Shown here piece by piece: positions 18,672-28,975 of a stretch of DNA of 64,000 bases (position 1 is the first letter of the stretch; each line of letters opens with the position of its first letter). The DNA is from Nymphaea colorata (Eukaryota; Streptophyta; Magnoliopsida; Nymphaeales; Nymphaeaceae). The DNA lies in assembly GCF_008831285.2 (NCBI RefSeq), contig NC_045140.1, forward strand, positions 23,206,131 to 23,270,130, in the 5' to 3' direction. The notes below the pieces were generated by a model. That model saw nothing but the letters and a program-made list of their open reading frames with translations, was not told where the DNA came from and made no database searches. A program made the translations under genes and the position numbers.

Positions 18672-18715
18672 TGAAGTTCCACCTCTTTCAGAGCCTACCG
18701 CTCCTTAGTGAAGTT
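18645..18715 (+). repeat. 37-bp tandem duplication across the NAC stop codon
   Basis: The segment starting CCTCTTTCAGAGCC is repeated at a 37-bp step (18645 and 18682), identical over 34 bp. It includes the last NAC codons and the stop TAG (18669-18671). The second copy lies in the 3' UTR, so the protein ends in the first copy. Confidence 0.9.
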
Positions 18716-20467
18716 ATCTAAGGTGCATGAAAAGCTGGTTAATGCTACCTGGCATTGCTTGGCGTATGTGAAATTGAGATTCAATGGCACCTCAAGAGAA
18801 AGTTCTTTCGAACGAAAAGTTTGTATGGACATCAATCAAACCCCAAAAAAAGCAAGCAGTGAAGCTGCTAATTATCTTTTTCTCAATCCCGGTGTTTCAG
18901 AATATTGACGTTGTCAACCGATGCAGTTGACAGTTTTGATGCACATGGACGAGATTTGATGGCAACCTTATGGTTAAGATAGAAGAAACTCAAAGGTAGA
19001 ACTCGGGAGAGAAAATTAGAAAATAAATCCATTATATGATCATTTTTGCAGATGTATTGACATCGTCAACCGATGCCGCTTTAGCTCTGGAGAGGTAAAA
19101 CTTACAGGTCACTGCTGATCATGCTCTTGTTTCCAATTGTATTCGCGACTTCCACTGTCCAAGCATGTATTGAAGCAAGGTTTTTGTTCTTTTATTCCAA
19201 CAGGCTCTCGAGCTTTTCAGCTACGGAGATCAAGGCTGGTTTCAGGAAAATTAGTGGCAAGGCAGTCCCAGATTCATATCGCTTGCTCTGTATTTAGTAG
19301 TTGCTTGCTTTCTTAGGTCTGAAGTCGATTTCTTGGGTGCTTGACGAATTTGGCTTGTTGTTTCCTTTTTCCTGCTACTGGTAAACTGCTACATATATAT
19401 ATATTTTTACTGCCCTTGTGTAATGTATGCAAGAAGAGATGAACTTTTGGTTCTGGAACACCAAGATCATGAAATTCCTGGGAAAATAAAGGGCCTTTAT
19501 TACGTGTGTCAAGATTAACTCTTCCATTTGTGGATGATGCTCAACGAGATTGGGTTTGGCTGGCAAAATAATGAATTGGTTGTTTTGCTTCTCAATTTAC
19601 GACTGTCTAGTTTTCTCTTCATCTTGGATACAAGTGGATGACAGGTTTATATGTATGATTCTCACAAAGCCAGATGGGTCTGGGCGGGGAGGTTTGAAAT
19701 GGATTCAGCTCTCTGGATACCTACTTAATTTGACTCGAAATAAGATTTGGATAACGGGGGACATCTTGAAGAGACTTGGTTGGAGTGGGGAACGATACTC
19801 CTGTCCACAGTGTAGTGCTTCTACTGTAGTCCAACTAGCCCACGGGACGGATACTGGATGCATGAATTTTTTACCTCAGCCGGTCGTCGTTAGCATGGAT
19901 ATTGGTTTCATCTCTGTAATGGAAAAGTTTGTGAAAACCGAATTATTTTGGCTAGCTTGCTGTGGTCGTAGATTGTTGTTATACGCCTTAGCCTCGGATA
20001 TGGATCATAAAACTCTGTCCATGCTGCAGAACCTTCTAGATCAACACCTAACTAGAGTCTTGTTCGCATAGCTTGTCCTCCTGTTGACAGCTTCAAGTTA
20101 TGCTGAAAAATTTGTATCTATTGGCTTAAAGATATTGTATCGACCCGTATCAGCTGATATATTAAAAATCGAAAGTTTTTTAACAATCAGAACGGAACCA
20201 AAACGCGTCAGCCCAAACGCCATATATCCTCGAGGGGGTTTTTTAAAGCTGAGATTGAAGCCGATATTTGCAGCTTTGCGTCTAAAAATCACAGGCAACA
20301 CAAACGACACCTTCACGTTTTCCAGCACCAAAACCGTTTCACTAGGTATACACAGAGGTAATCGGCATCAGAAAACAAGAAAAAACCAAACAGAAACACT
20401 CCACTCAGCTAAGGCATAGTATTGTAAAAGGCTTCTGTCGGGGGTAAGGAAATTGCACAGCGCGGAG
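18716..20467. other. NAC 3' region and convergent intergenic DNA
   Basis: The 3' UTR of the NAC gene and the space up to the last candidate exon of the convergent bHLH gene. It contains one 173-codon open frame (listed separately). I see no other structure. Confidence 0.5.
19550..20071 (+). CDS. Unrecognised 173-aa open frame, doubtful
   Basis: I do not recognise this frame. It has a hydrophobic, aromatic first third (residues 8-30), a CPQC pair near 84-87, and no signal peptide or repeated motif I can place. It is longer than most chance frames in this AT-rich DNA, but it shows no clear promoter and lies where a NAC 3' UTR or read-through transcript could extend. It could be chance, an unannotated exon or a relic of a lost gene. 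Confidence 0.15.
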   Translation: MGLAGKIMNWLFCFSIYDCLVFSSSWIQVDDRFICMILTKPDGSGRGGLKWIQLSGYLLNLTRNKIWITGDILKRLGWSGERYSCPQCSASTVVQLAHGTDTGCMNFLPQPVVVSMDIGFISVMEKFVKTELFWLACCGRRLLLYALASDMDHKTLSMLQNLLDQHLTRVLFA

Positions 20468-23400
20468 TTATCTAACAAGAGAAGAGAAGCATTTTGGTGG
20501 ATATCGTCGGCCAGTCCAGGCAAGAAAAATACAACAATTGCTTACACGTTGGTCGGCTAACCGTCCTAACGGCAAGTTGCGACAGCCAAAGGTTCCTGAG
20601 ATTTGCTCTTCAGCACTCAAAGTTCTCGCATTTCCTTCTTTTTCTCTTCGGCGGTTGCGCTCCTTGTCTTTAGCCTGCACTAATTGCAAGACCCAACGAG
20701 GAGATTAGATAGAGAGTCCTCAACAGGGACAGAAAAGGGTTAAAGTGCAGTCACTTACTCATGAGGCCGTTGGAAGGCAAGTTGGCTATTTACATCCTTT
20801 GGTTGCAGAGATTCGTGTCTATTCAACAAGCACGCTTCTAGAGAATTTGTTCCATCCAACATGGGTTGTCTGTCTACAGGTATCGCAGCTGCACCGACAA
20901 TTTTTATGCTTTACTAGTCATTTCACCAGGAATGAGCTTAGATGAGAAATTCAAGTTGTGGCAAAGTAAAAAAATTAGGATGATAGTTCTCCCCACCTGC
21001 TGTTCTTGTACACTGAATAATATCTAGTTGTTGTGGTAAAATGTTAGCCCTGTACATTTCCTTCACCAAGGAACACAAGTAAATGGTCCTTCCTCATTAA
21101 GCTTTAAGGAAATAGAGGTATGCAGCAAACACTACTCACATCTGAAGTAGCTGTAGGGAATTGATATTGTTTGAGATGACCCTGTGATGCGTCCAGGCCA
21201 AATGCAGTCTCTGAATTGGAAACAGCGTTAGCTACATTAGGCATCCCTGTTGGTTGAATAGAAGGTGCACACTGAGGTGAAAGATTGATTGATTTGTGCA
21301 CATTGGCTTCACCCTCAGGGGGCAATCTGATGCCCATATTCATGGGCAATGAGCTCTCCGTTGCCCCAAGGTTAATGGCCACTTGTGGCATCTGCATTAG
21401 CTGCACTTCTTGAGGCATATACATGGAAGGTAGAGATAGTCCATTTCTCATGGACAGCATCTGTGCAGGGGTAAAAAGGGAAGGAGATAGGAAGTCAAAG
21501 TTAAGAGAAAAATGGATCATGTAGTGCATGCAAGCAAGCAGAGAGACGGACACATGCACAGCAGAGGAAAATAACTAGGCGAATTATTAAAAGTAAGCAC
21601 CAACTCAGCCTTCTTGACTTTTGTATTGCACATCCTACCAAGAAAACATTCTAATATTTAATTTTGCAAAGTATGTACGAATATATGGCAGCAGATTCAG
21701 GATTTAGCAATATCAAATGTAACTGTACAGTCAACACACTGGAGCAGCGATGGAGGATCAGTCTGCTAGTAAACCGGTTTAAAAATGTAGATAATTGCTT
21801 TTTTTGCATACATTAGCTTCAGATGGCTAAGTTCCAAATTAAATTAAATTCCAAACTGACTTTAGATGCAGAAAGAGCAAATAAAGTTTATTTATTCACA
21901 ATGCTGAATAAAACCTCAATGTCAATCTCCTCTCTGAAGTCTCCCAATATCATCCTCCAAACAAATGTCCTAACACAGGTCAAAATACAAAGGTTTGCAT
22001 ATAAAGTATAATGACTTAATGACTGCATCACGGATAGGCCCCTGTGAATGTAGTACGATGAGAAACATGGTATCAGAAGTCAGAAGAAAGACCACACGTC
22101 ACCTAAGAAGTGGTGAAAGCAGACAATCAGATAGAAAATACATAAGAAAATGTCTATTATTATTCAGGTATACAAAAGGAATAATAAACAACCAATCACG
22201 AAAGGATTGCATTGGTACAAGCATTGACGATAAGCATGCAAGAGGCAAAATGCCTCCCTACATGTAAGCAACTCCAAAATAGAACTTCGAAGCCAGGAAA
22301 TGCAAATAAAATCCCAATGGGAAAAAAGGAAATCTATTAGCTCAGGAACACAAGAAAGGAATTAATGCTTCCGGCTGAATATGTTTATGCATACTTGGAA
22401 AAGCTTTAACTGAAATACCGCACACACACTTGACATTGGTGGTCAATTTGCAGTTTCAGATGGGAAAGCATGGATGACATATATGAACCTCAAAATCCCT
22501 ACAGGTACTCCATGTTTAAGTATTTTTATATTACAATCTGCGGTAGCTTCACCTCACAGGCTACCATTGAAAGAAAATATCGAACCACATTCCAAGACAA
22601 GGACAGAAACTTTCATGCAAATTGCAGAACAAGTGATCATTCTTCGAATGTCATTTTCATTGAAAAGATAAAACCATATCCACAGTTAGGGATCCGACAT
22701 TGTACAAATTAAGCCAAACATGGTAGTACAGACACTTGAACTGATAGCAGCTCCAAGCTGTATGACCCAAGGATCAGCGGAGTTGAATCAAGTGTTTCTG
22801 CGTTCTTCGGACATCTTATGATCTGTTGTCAGGCAGTCAAGTGACGGCAGAATGCGCCTGACAACAGCATGCATGAAAAACTAATAGATGATCAAGCATC
22901 ACTAATTTTCAGAGAGATAATGAACAACAGAAAAGCATTGTTGCATAGTGATAAACGTAATGCAGCAAGTCAGACACGGCATAAACAAATAGAACTCATA
23001 ACGGACCATAATTTCCATAAATCCTGTTTATAATGCTAAAATAATGTTGGAATATAAGCGGTAAATACTCCTCAAGTAGCATTGAGAGTGGAACCAAGAA
23101 AAGAACAATTTTATGGTCTTTGCATGAGAAGTCCAACAACTTCATGTAACTTGAACCCCATCTGTCATCAACAAGACGCCCATGTCTACGAAGACGATCG
23201 AATTCATTGGTACAGATGATACTGGCTATTCGCTAGACACTCGCTTGTTAGCATGAAAAACAGAAATGAACTCACTTGTACTTGAAGCTGAAGCTGCTTG
23301 AGATACTCGATGGCTTCATCTAACATCGATGCCTTGTCAGTCTGCAATACCCACAAACAAGATCCCCATCTAGACGTTCAAGCAGAAAAACAACCACATA

Positions 23401-24218
23401 GAAGAAAATAAATGGTAACTGATCATTTGAGCATACCTTGTTAGCGTTAGGAATAAGCTTTTGCAGGGCTTTCATCTTCTCATTGATCCTGCGTCTCCTC
23501 CTCTGGGAGACAAAAACTAACATTCGAAAAGAGAAAAGAGGAAAACGACTCGAACATATAGGAGAAACACAAGAAAATACAGACAGATTTCGACCTTCTC
23601 AGATAAATTGTGAACTTCGGCAGCTCTACTCCTTTTCGAAGATGTTCGAGAAGGCGGCGGCTTCGCCAACTCTTCCGGGGCTTCCTGCGCTTCCTACTCC
23701 CCATAAAATCCACCCATAAATCTCAAACCAAAAATTTCCTCAAAAAAGGAATTCAGGAACAACCGAGATCCTTTTACCTCACTCCCGAACTCCAACTCGT
23801 CCACCTCCGACTCCTTCCTCCTCTCCATCGCCGTCCCTTCCCACCCTAGCTCCCCAAGACCGATCGCATCACCGCCCTCCGCCACTGCTCCTCCCGCGAA
23901 AACCCTACAACCCGTCCTAGATGACCCCACATCCCCCGCCACGCCAGTTCCCTCTCCGACGCTATCGCCGTCGTGTTGTCGGATTTCCCTCCGGTGACTG
24001 GACCCCGGTAGAGCATTTCTGATCCAAAAGGAGTCCCACGCTGCTTGAGGGACGATTCCCGCACTGGTGGTTCCGGAGAGCTCCTCCAGCTTTGGCGGTG
24101 GAGAAGCCGCGAAACCGGAACCCAGCGTCTGTTGGTGGTGGCGGTGGAAGAGAGAGCCGACGTCGTCGGCGGACGGCGGAGGAGAATGGGTAGGCGGGGA
24201 GGCGTAGATCTCCGCCAT
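20468..24218 (-). CDS. SPATULA/ALCATRAZ-like bHLH transcription factor
   Basis: Minus-strand bHLH gene. Exons are 24218-23778, 23684-23595, 23502-23437, 23341-23276 and 21460-21140, all phase 0. A last exon 20674-20468 is a candidate only; with it the protein is 396 aa. The N-terminal part (1-147) is low-complexity and ends in an acidic stretch (SEVDELEFGSEEAPEE), as in SPATULA. The bHLH spans about 165-221: KRSRAAEVHNLSEKRRRRR, INEKMKALQKLIPNANK and TDKASMLDEAIEYLKQLQLQ. His, Glu and Arg of the basic region needed for G-box (CACGTG) binding are present. After helix 2 it reads VQMLSMRNGL, the SPT/ALC hallmark. Family members act in carpel and fruit margin growth and in temperature and light responses. 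Odd points: Arg where remembered SPT has Ser in RRRSR, and a 1.8-kb intron after the bHLH. Without the last splice the frame stops at 21104. Confidence 0.85.
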
Positions 24219-24231
24219 GACGACTCCGCAT
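23962..24231 (-). promoter_or_regulatory. Overlapping upstream ORF at the bHLH start
   Basis: An ATG at 24231, 13 nt before the bHLH start, opens an 89-codon frame that overlaps the main coding start in another frame. Its context is weak (C at -3), while the main ATG has G at -3 and G at +4. Leaky scanning would therefore favour the main start. Relevant only if transcripts start upstream of 24231. Confidence 0.35.
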
Positions 24232-25281
24232 CGGAAAACGGAGGCAGGCGAAGGAACTGCCTGCTCCCCTCCTCCTCCTTTCTTCTTTAGGCAGATCTTT
24301 TCAAGATCTTCTCCATTTCATTTATTTTATAAATTTCCGCATCATTTTCAATTCTTCATTTTTCTTGGTAACCTCGAGTCCGACGGGTCAGCATAGAAAT
24401 GATTGAGAGGTCAACAACGCGATTCCCGGTAATCCCTTCCCACAATTTAAATCGAAGAAAACTCTCCTGTAAAAAGCATTGCAGGAAACAATTCTCCGAG
24501 GAATGTGTCTTGGGCTTCATCTTTAATTCACCATGAGATCCTTCTTAATGTTAAATTTTTCAGGTAGGGGAATCTTAAAACTTGGTAAATGGGAGTCGCA
24601 ATTTTGCCGACTTGATTCAGGCACCTTCCCATTGGCGTCCGAGTTGATGGAATTTCACAGGCAGCTTTTGATTTGCTTGAGATTGTGATCTCTGGATACT
24701 CAGCAGTCTACATTCCTGAAATCAGATTCCTCTGATCAAACCCTTTTTGTGATGGAAAGTTGTAACTTGTGGATCTTAAAGAATGAGGTTTTCAGTAAGC
24801 CGTGGGTTTTGGTATAAGATTCTCTGCCACACACTAACGTCACATCAAATCGATTCATTAGATGACCCGTAGCACTCAAGCTGCCGATCGAATTCGGGCC
24901 TATGCGTAAGACATTTTAGTATTAAAGATCCAAGAGTTGAGTGCTTGCTGATCGAAGAAGAGTTTAGTATTCAAAGTTAGCCTTATCGGATCCTATATTG
25001 CTGAATTTCATTTGCATTGAGATATGTGCTTACCTTAAATCGGCTTGCCAATTCTTTGTAATTGAAACCTAAAGGAAGGACTTGTTTTTTGCGTAACCAT
25101 ATTGTAACCGAGAACAACCAGAGACTGAAGAGTTATTTTTCCTGACTCGAGGCACCTTAGGGTGCTTTGGCACAAATTATAGGGACGTCAACGTCCTTTG
25201 CGGTTTTCTCCGCCGGCCCAAGTGGCGAGACGACCACCATTTGCGCGCAGAGGGGGAGAGAGAGAGAGCGTGGGAGAAAGA
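24219..25281. other. Divergent intergenic region, bHLH and ALP1-like genes
   Basis: About 1.06 kb between two divergent starts, so it probably holds both promoters. The bHLH side opens with a GA-rich (minus-strand) leader. The ALP1-like side ends with a GA tract (25252-25268) close to the start codon. I see no clear TATA box for either gene. Confidence 0.5.
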
Positions 25282-26598
25282 ATGGAGGGGCAGGTGAGAG
25301 CAGGGCTGCTGTCAACAATTGTTTCCCAAATCGCCCTCGTCGTCGTTCTCCTCCTCTCCTCCGACGACCTCCCCTTCTCCTTCTCCCATCGCCACCACCA
25401 CCGCTCCTCCTCCATATTCTCTCTCTTCCTCCACCTCCTCACCTCCTCTGAGGTCGCCGCCTCCGTCTCCCTCCTCTCTGATTCCCCTCCTCCTCGGAAA
25501 CGCCGACGGCTCGATTTCGACGACGGCGGCGATGATGACCAAGACCACGGGGAGAGAATCTCCACCACCATTCCGTCATCTGGCTTGCCGGAATCTTCCA
25601 CCTACAAGGCGTGCTTCCGTATGAGGCCGTCCACCTTCGAGTGGCTTTCCGGCACCCTAGAGCCCCTTCTCGACTGCCGCGATCCCGTTGGCGCCGGCCT
25701 CAACCTCTCTCCTGGCACCCGCCTTGGAGTCGCCCTATTCCGCCTCGCCACTGGTTCAACTTACGCCGACGTCTCTCGCCGCTTCGGTGTCGCGGAGACC
25801 GCCGCGAGGTTCTGCACGAAGCAACTCTGCCGGGTCCTCTGCACTAATTTCCGCTTCTGGGCTGCGTTTCCTCCGTCGGCACAGCTCGAGTCCGTCATTG
25901 CCGGTTTCCACGCGCGCTCGGGCCTTCCTAATTGCTCGGGTGCCGTGGATTGTACACGATTCTCCGTCCTTCGCCCCCCCTGCGACTCTTCGGAGGAGGC
26001 TGACAGCGTGGTAGCACAGATCGTTGTTGACTCTTCATCCAGGATCCTCAGCATCGCTACCGGTTTCAGCGGCGACAAAGGGGATGCTAGGGTTTTGAGA
26101 TCATCCACTCTCTATAAGGATGTTGAGGAGGGCGTCCTCCTGAATTCACCTACAATCTTCCTTAAAAGCGTCACCGTCAGGCCATACATTGTCGGGGACG
26201 GCGGGTACCCGCTTTTGCCCTGGCTGATGGTGCCGTATATCGACCCTGCTCCGGCCTCTTGTGAGGAGCACTTCAACGAATTGCATTACCGGATGCGCTT
26301 GCCGGCGCTCCGGACGATCGCGAGCCTCCGGAATTGGGGCATTCTGAGCCGGCCGATAGACGAGGAGATGAGAATGAGCGTGGCCTGTATTGGCGCATGC
26401 GCCATCCTTCACAATGTGTTGTTGATGAGAGAGGATTACTCTGCATTGTCGGATGGCGTTGAGGACTACGCGATTCATGACCAGAGTTCTCAGTACTATA
26501 GGGACGCTAGTTTGGAGGAGTGTTTGATTGAGAAGAAAGCCTCAATTGTGAGGAATGCACTAGCTGCAAAGGCCAGAGAAGCGAACGCTGGCCATTAA
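25282..26598 (+). CDS. Domesticated PIF/Harbinger transposase, ALP1/HARBI1-like
   Basis: Single-exon 438-aa protein. Residues 8-28 are hydrophobic. A Lys/Arg run (PPRKRRRLDF, 71-80) is a likely nuclear signal, and 79-90 is acidic. From about 108 it follows the HARBI1/ALP1 nuclease fold: a helical DNA-binding-like part with RLGVALFRLATGSTYADVSRRFGV, SGAVDCTRF with the first Asp (D223), GDKGDARVL with the second Asp (D268), and VGDGGYPLLPWLM. Where active Harbinger transposases carry the catalytic Glu (FN-x10-E), the aligned residue is Leu343, so DNA cleavage is not expected. No terminal inverted repeats or target duplication were seen at the gene. In Arabidopsis, ALP1 joins PRC2 and blocks silencing; other members are uncharacterised. 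The start at 25282 follows a GA-rich leader; an in-frame ATG at 25198 would add 28 residues. Confidence 0.88.
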   Translation: MEGQVRAGLLSTIVSQIALVVVLLLSSDDLPFSFSHRHHHRSSSIFSLFLHLLTSSEVAASVSLLSDSPPPRKRRRLDFDDGGDDDQDHGERISTTIPSSGLPESSTYKACFRMRPSTFEWLSGTLEPLLDCRDPVGAGLNLSPGTRLGVALFRLATGSTYADVSRRFGVAETAARFCTKQLCRVLCTNFRFWAAFPPSAQLESVIAGFHARSGLPNCSGAVDCTRFSVLRPPCDSSEEADSVVAQIVVDSSSRILSIATGFSGDKGDARVLRSSTLYKDVEEGVLLNSPTIFLKSVTVRPYIVGDGGYPLLPWLMVPYIDPAPASCEEHFNELHYRMRLPALRTIASLRNWGILSRPIDEEMRMSVACIGACAILHNVLLMREDYSALSDGVEDYAIHDQSSQYYRDASLEECLIEKKASIVRNALAAKAREANAGH

Positions 26599-28439
26599 AC
26601 TGTAAATAAATAAACATCGTCATGGCATTATGTCTTGGATGGTACACATGAGATGCAAAATGTGCACGAAGAATGACAGGACTATTTGCATAATGAGGAA
26701 CATGTTAGCTGAGTTTCTGATCCTGCCATGAAAATTTTCGAGCAAGTTGGAGTGGAAGAGCCAAAGTGGCCGATCTCTACCCTGTATGTAGATGATCTAA
26801 TACAAGTCTTGCTGATTGGTGGTTAGCAAGGGGGATGAGCGATCCAAGATCTTATAAACTTCGCAAATACAATTACTCTCGGCAGAGTTATCTTCCTGCT
26901 GCCATTCTTTGTAAATGTTTACGTAGAAGATTTACTATTTCTTATTGGAAAATGAAGCAGGACGGGCTTCCTTGCATTACTATGAACTGCTGCATTATGT
27001 TGCAACTGGAGCTTGTAGATGCTGTGCACGTGATTGCGTGAGGCAGCAATAGGAAAAGATTTTTAGTGAATCGTCGGATACTGCACCTTTTTAAAGTTTG
27101 ACGGTGCTATAGTATACAGGTATAATATCTTGTAATCAGTGTTTGTCGATGCCCGATGGTGTTGTTTCGTTGTTCCCTCAGACTAAAGCAGAATTAGATA
27201 TAATGATGTGTTTGCAGTTTTTGTATTAGATATGCTTCACAATGGATCAACCAATTCCAATTTAATCATCACTGCAATGTGACTATTCCATTTCCTTTGG
27301 CTTCTCATATGCTGTGGCTAGTTAAAGCTCCTGCATGTCTGTCCCTTTTGCTATTCTGAGATGAGAAAAACACTGAAATTTGCTGCTCTTCATTTGGTGC
27401 AGGAACCAAAGCTCATTTTTACCGATTAAACACTGGAATTTTTGTATCTTTGAGAATAAAAGAAAAATTTAAGTCGTATCAAGTTGATCTGTTGTTAACT
27501 TGGCCAGATTTGGCACAAGTGGAAGCAGAACATTTTTTTCTTTTTCAAATAGAGCTGTTTTCCCAGCTAAGAAAAAAACACATGCTTTGTTGTCATTAGA
27601 ATTTTTCAGATCTATGATGCGTCAAATGACTTTACCATTTTACCGGAGGAATCTGAACTTCCGAGGAGCTTTAGTAGAAGGATAAATTCAGTATGATTTT
27701 TTTCTTTTGCCATAGTTTCTCTTTAGAGATTCATTTTTCGGATAAGGATGAATTTCAAAATGATCCGAAGTTATACGTAGGCTCTTTCAAACATTTCATA
27801 TAAGATACGATGAGAATTTTCGAACTACTAGTTAGGGACTCGGAATCAAACAGGACGGTTGGGGAAAAGATGCTGAAGGTGTTGAATTTTTCTATTTTCT
27901 AGCATGTCCTGGCAAAAACAATGCGGACTCGTGGACTGTTCCCAGGTTAGGATCTTTCCATGATTGCTGAGTAAAGGGAAGGCACCAATCATGTGTTTTG
28001 TGTAAAGCAAGTCTTTAATTTTTCTTGCACACACTTGACTAACTGATCTCTTATCTGTCACAGAATCCCCATTTTCCGTTGTTCTTTATTGTACCACTAG
28101 AAAATTGATGACTTTCTGCGAATATGAGATGTGACCAGGACATAGTTCTTTTTTCTATTTTCTGCCGTCTGCCTGTTGCCTACCCGAGAAAAGAAAGAAG
28201 AAACTTGTTTCTGCTTCGTTTTTAAGGGATATCAATGATTCCTGTCAGTTGACAGAAAAGGTGGTTCTCTATCGGTGTATCTTCTGCATACTGTGTACTT
28301 GTGTTGACACGAGCATGTACGGTTATTGCTTGGGCTATTTGCATCAGATATGCTGTGCTACCCTTGGATTCTTGCAGCTGCACCCATGAGAGATGCTGCG
28401 GCTAAAGATGGAATAAGGATGCAGTGCGGAAAAATCTAC

Positions 28440-28711
28440 GGTGGCGTTTGGATGACAATCTCACTTAACCCAGTTTTATGGAAACTTTATTTTGTGAAAA
28501 CCAAGTTTTTTAGTGAGTTTTAAAAATCTTGTTTTTCTGTTTGGGTGACACACCCAAAACCTGGTCTTGAGAGTTAGGTTTGTCATTCCTTTTTACAAAA
28601 CCATGTTTTATCAAAATTGATGACATCCAATCACTCCAAAAACTTGGGTTTGAAGGCAAAACCAGGTTTTACCTCCAAAACCTTGTTTTGGAGTGTCATC
28701 CAGACATCCCC
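28440..28711. mobile_element. MITE with 21-bp terminal inverted repeats
   Basis: A 272-bp element with no coding capacity. The left end GGTGGCGTTTGGATGACAATC (28440-28460) and the reverse complement of the right end (28691-28711) match at 16 of 21 positions, with the run TGGATGACA identical. The inside is rich in AAAACC and GGTTTT, giving partial self-complementarity. No clear target duplication flanks it, so the superfamily (hAT- or Mutator-like) is open. Confidence 0.65.
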
Positions 28712-28811
28712 ATAGAAGATGGACACATGTATGTCTTAAGGCAAATGCGGGAATGCATAATTAACCTACATATTCTCAAATACATATGCTGAAGGTGAAT
28801 GTAAGCACAAC

Positions 28812-28975
28812 TAAAGAGGATCACCTTAGCTTTACGACGTTGGTCATGGATTCAAGCCTAATTCTGGTTTCTTGTAGGACCGATCTGTGTCATGCTTTTG
28901 CCTCGGTAAGGCTCTGGGATTCAAAGGCCTTCACCTCAAAAGTTACATTGTTAGGGAGGCGACTGCAGGTATAAC
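28812..28975 (+). mobile_element. Possible decayed tRNA-derived SINE (Au-like)
   Basis: It contains GGTCATGGATTCAAGCC (about 28842-28858), close to the Pol III B box region of plant SINEs. Further on come TTTCTTGTAGG and CGGTAAGGCTCTGGGA, which echo the order CTCTTGCAG then GGTAAGGCTGCGTA of Au SINEs. The match is from memory and is diverged; the ends are not clear. Confidence 0.3.
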
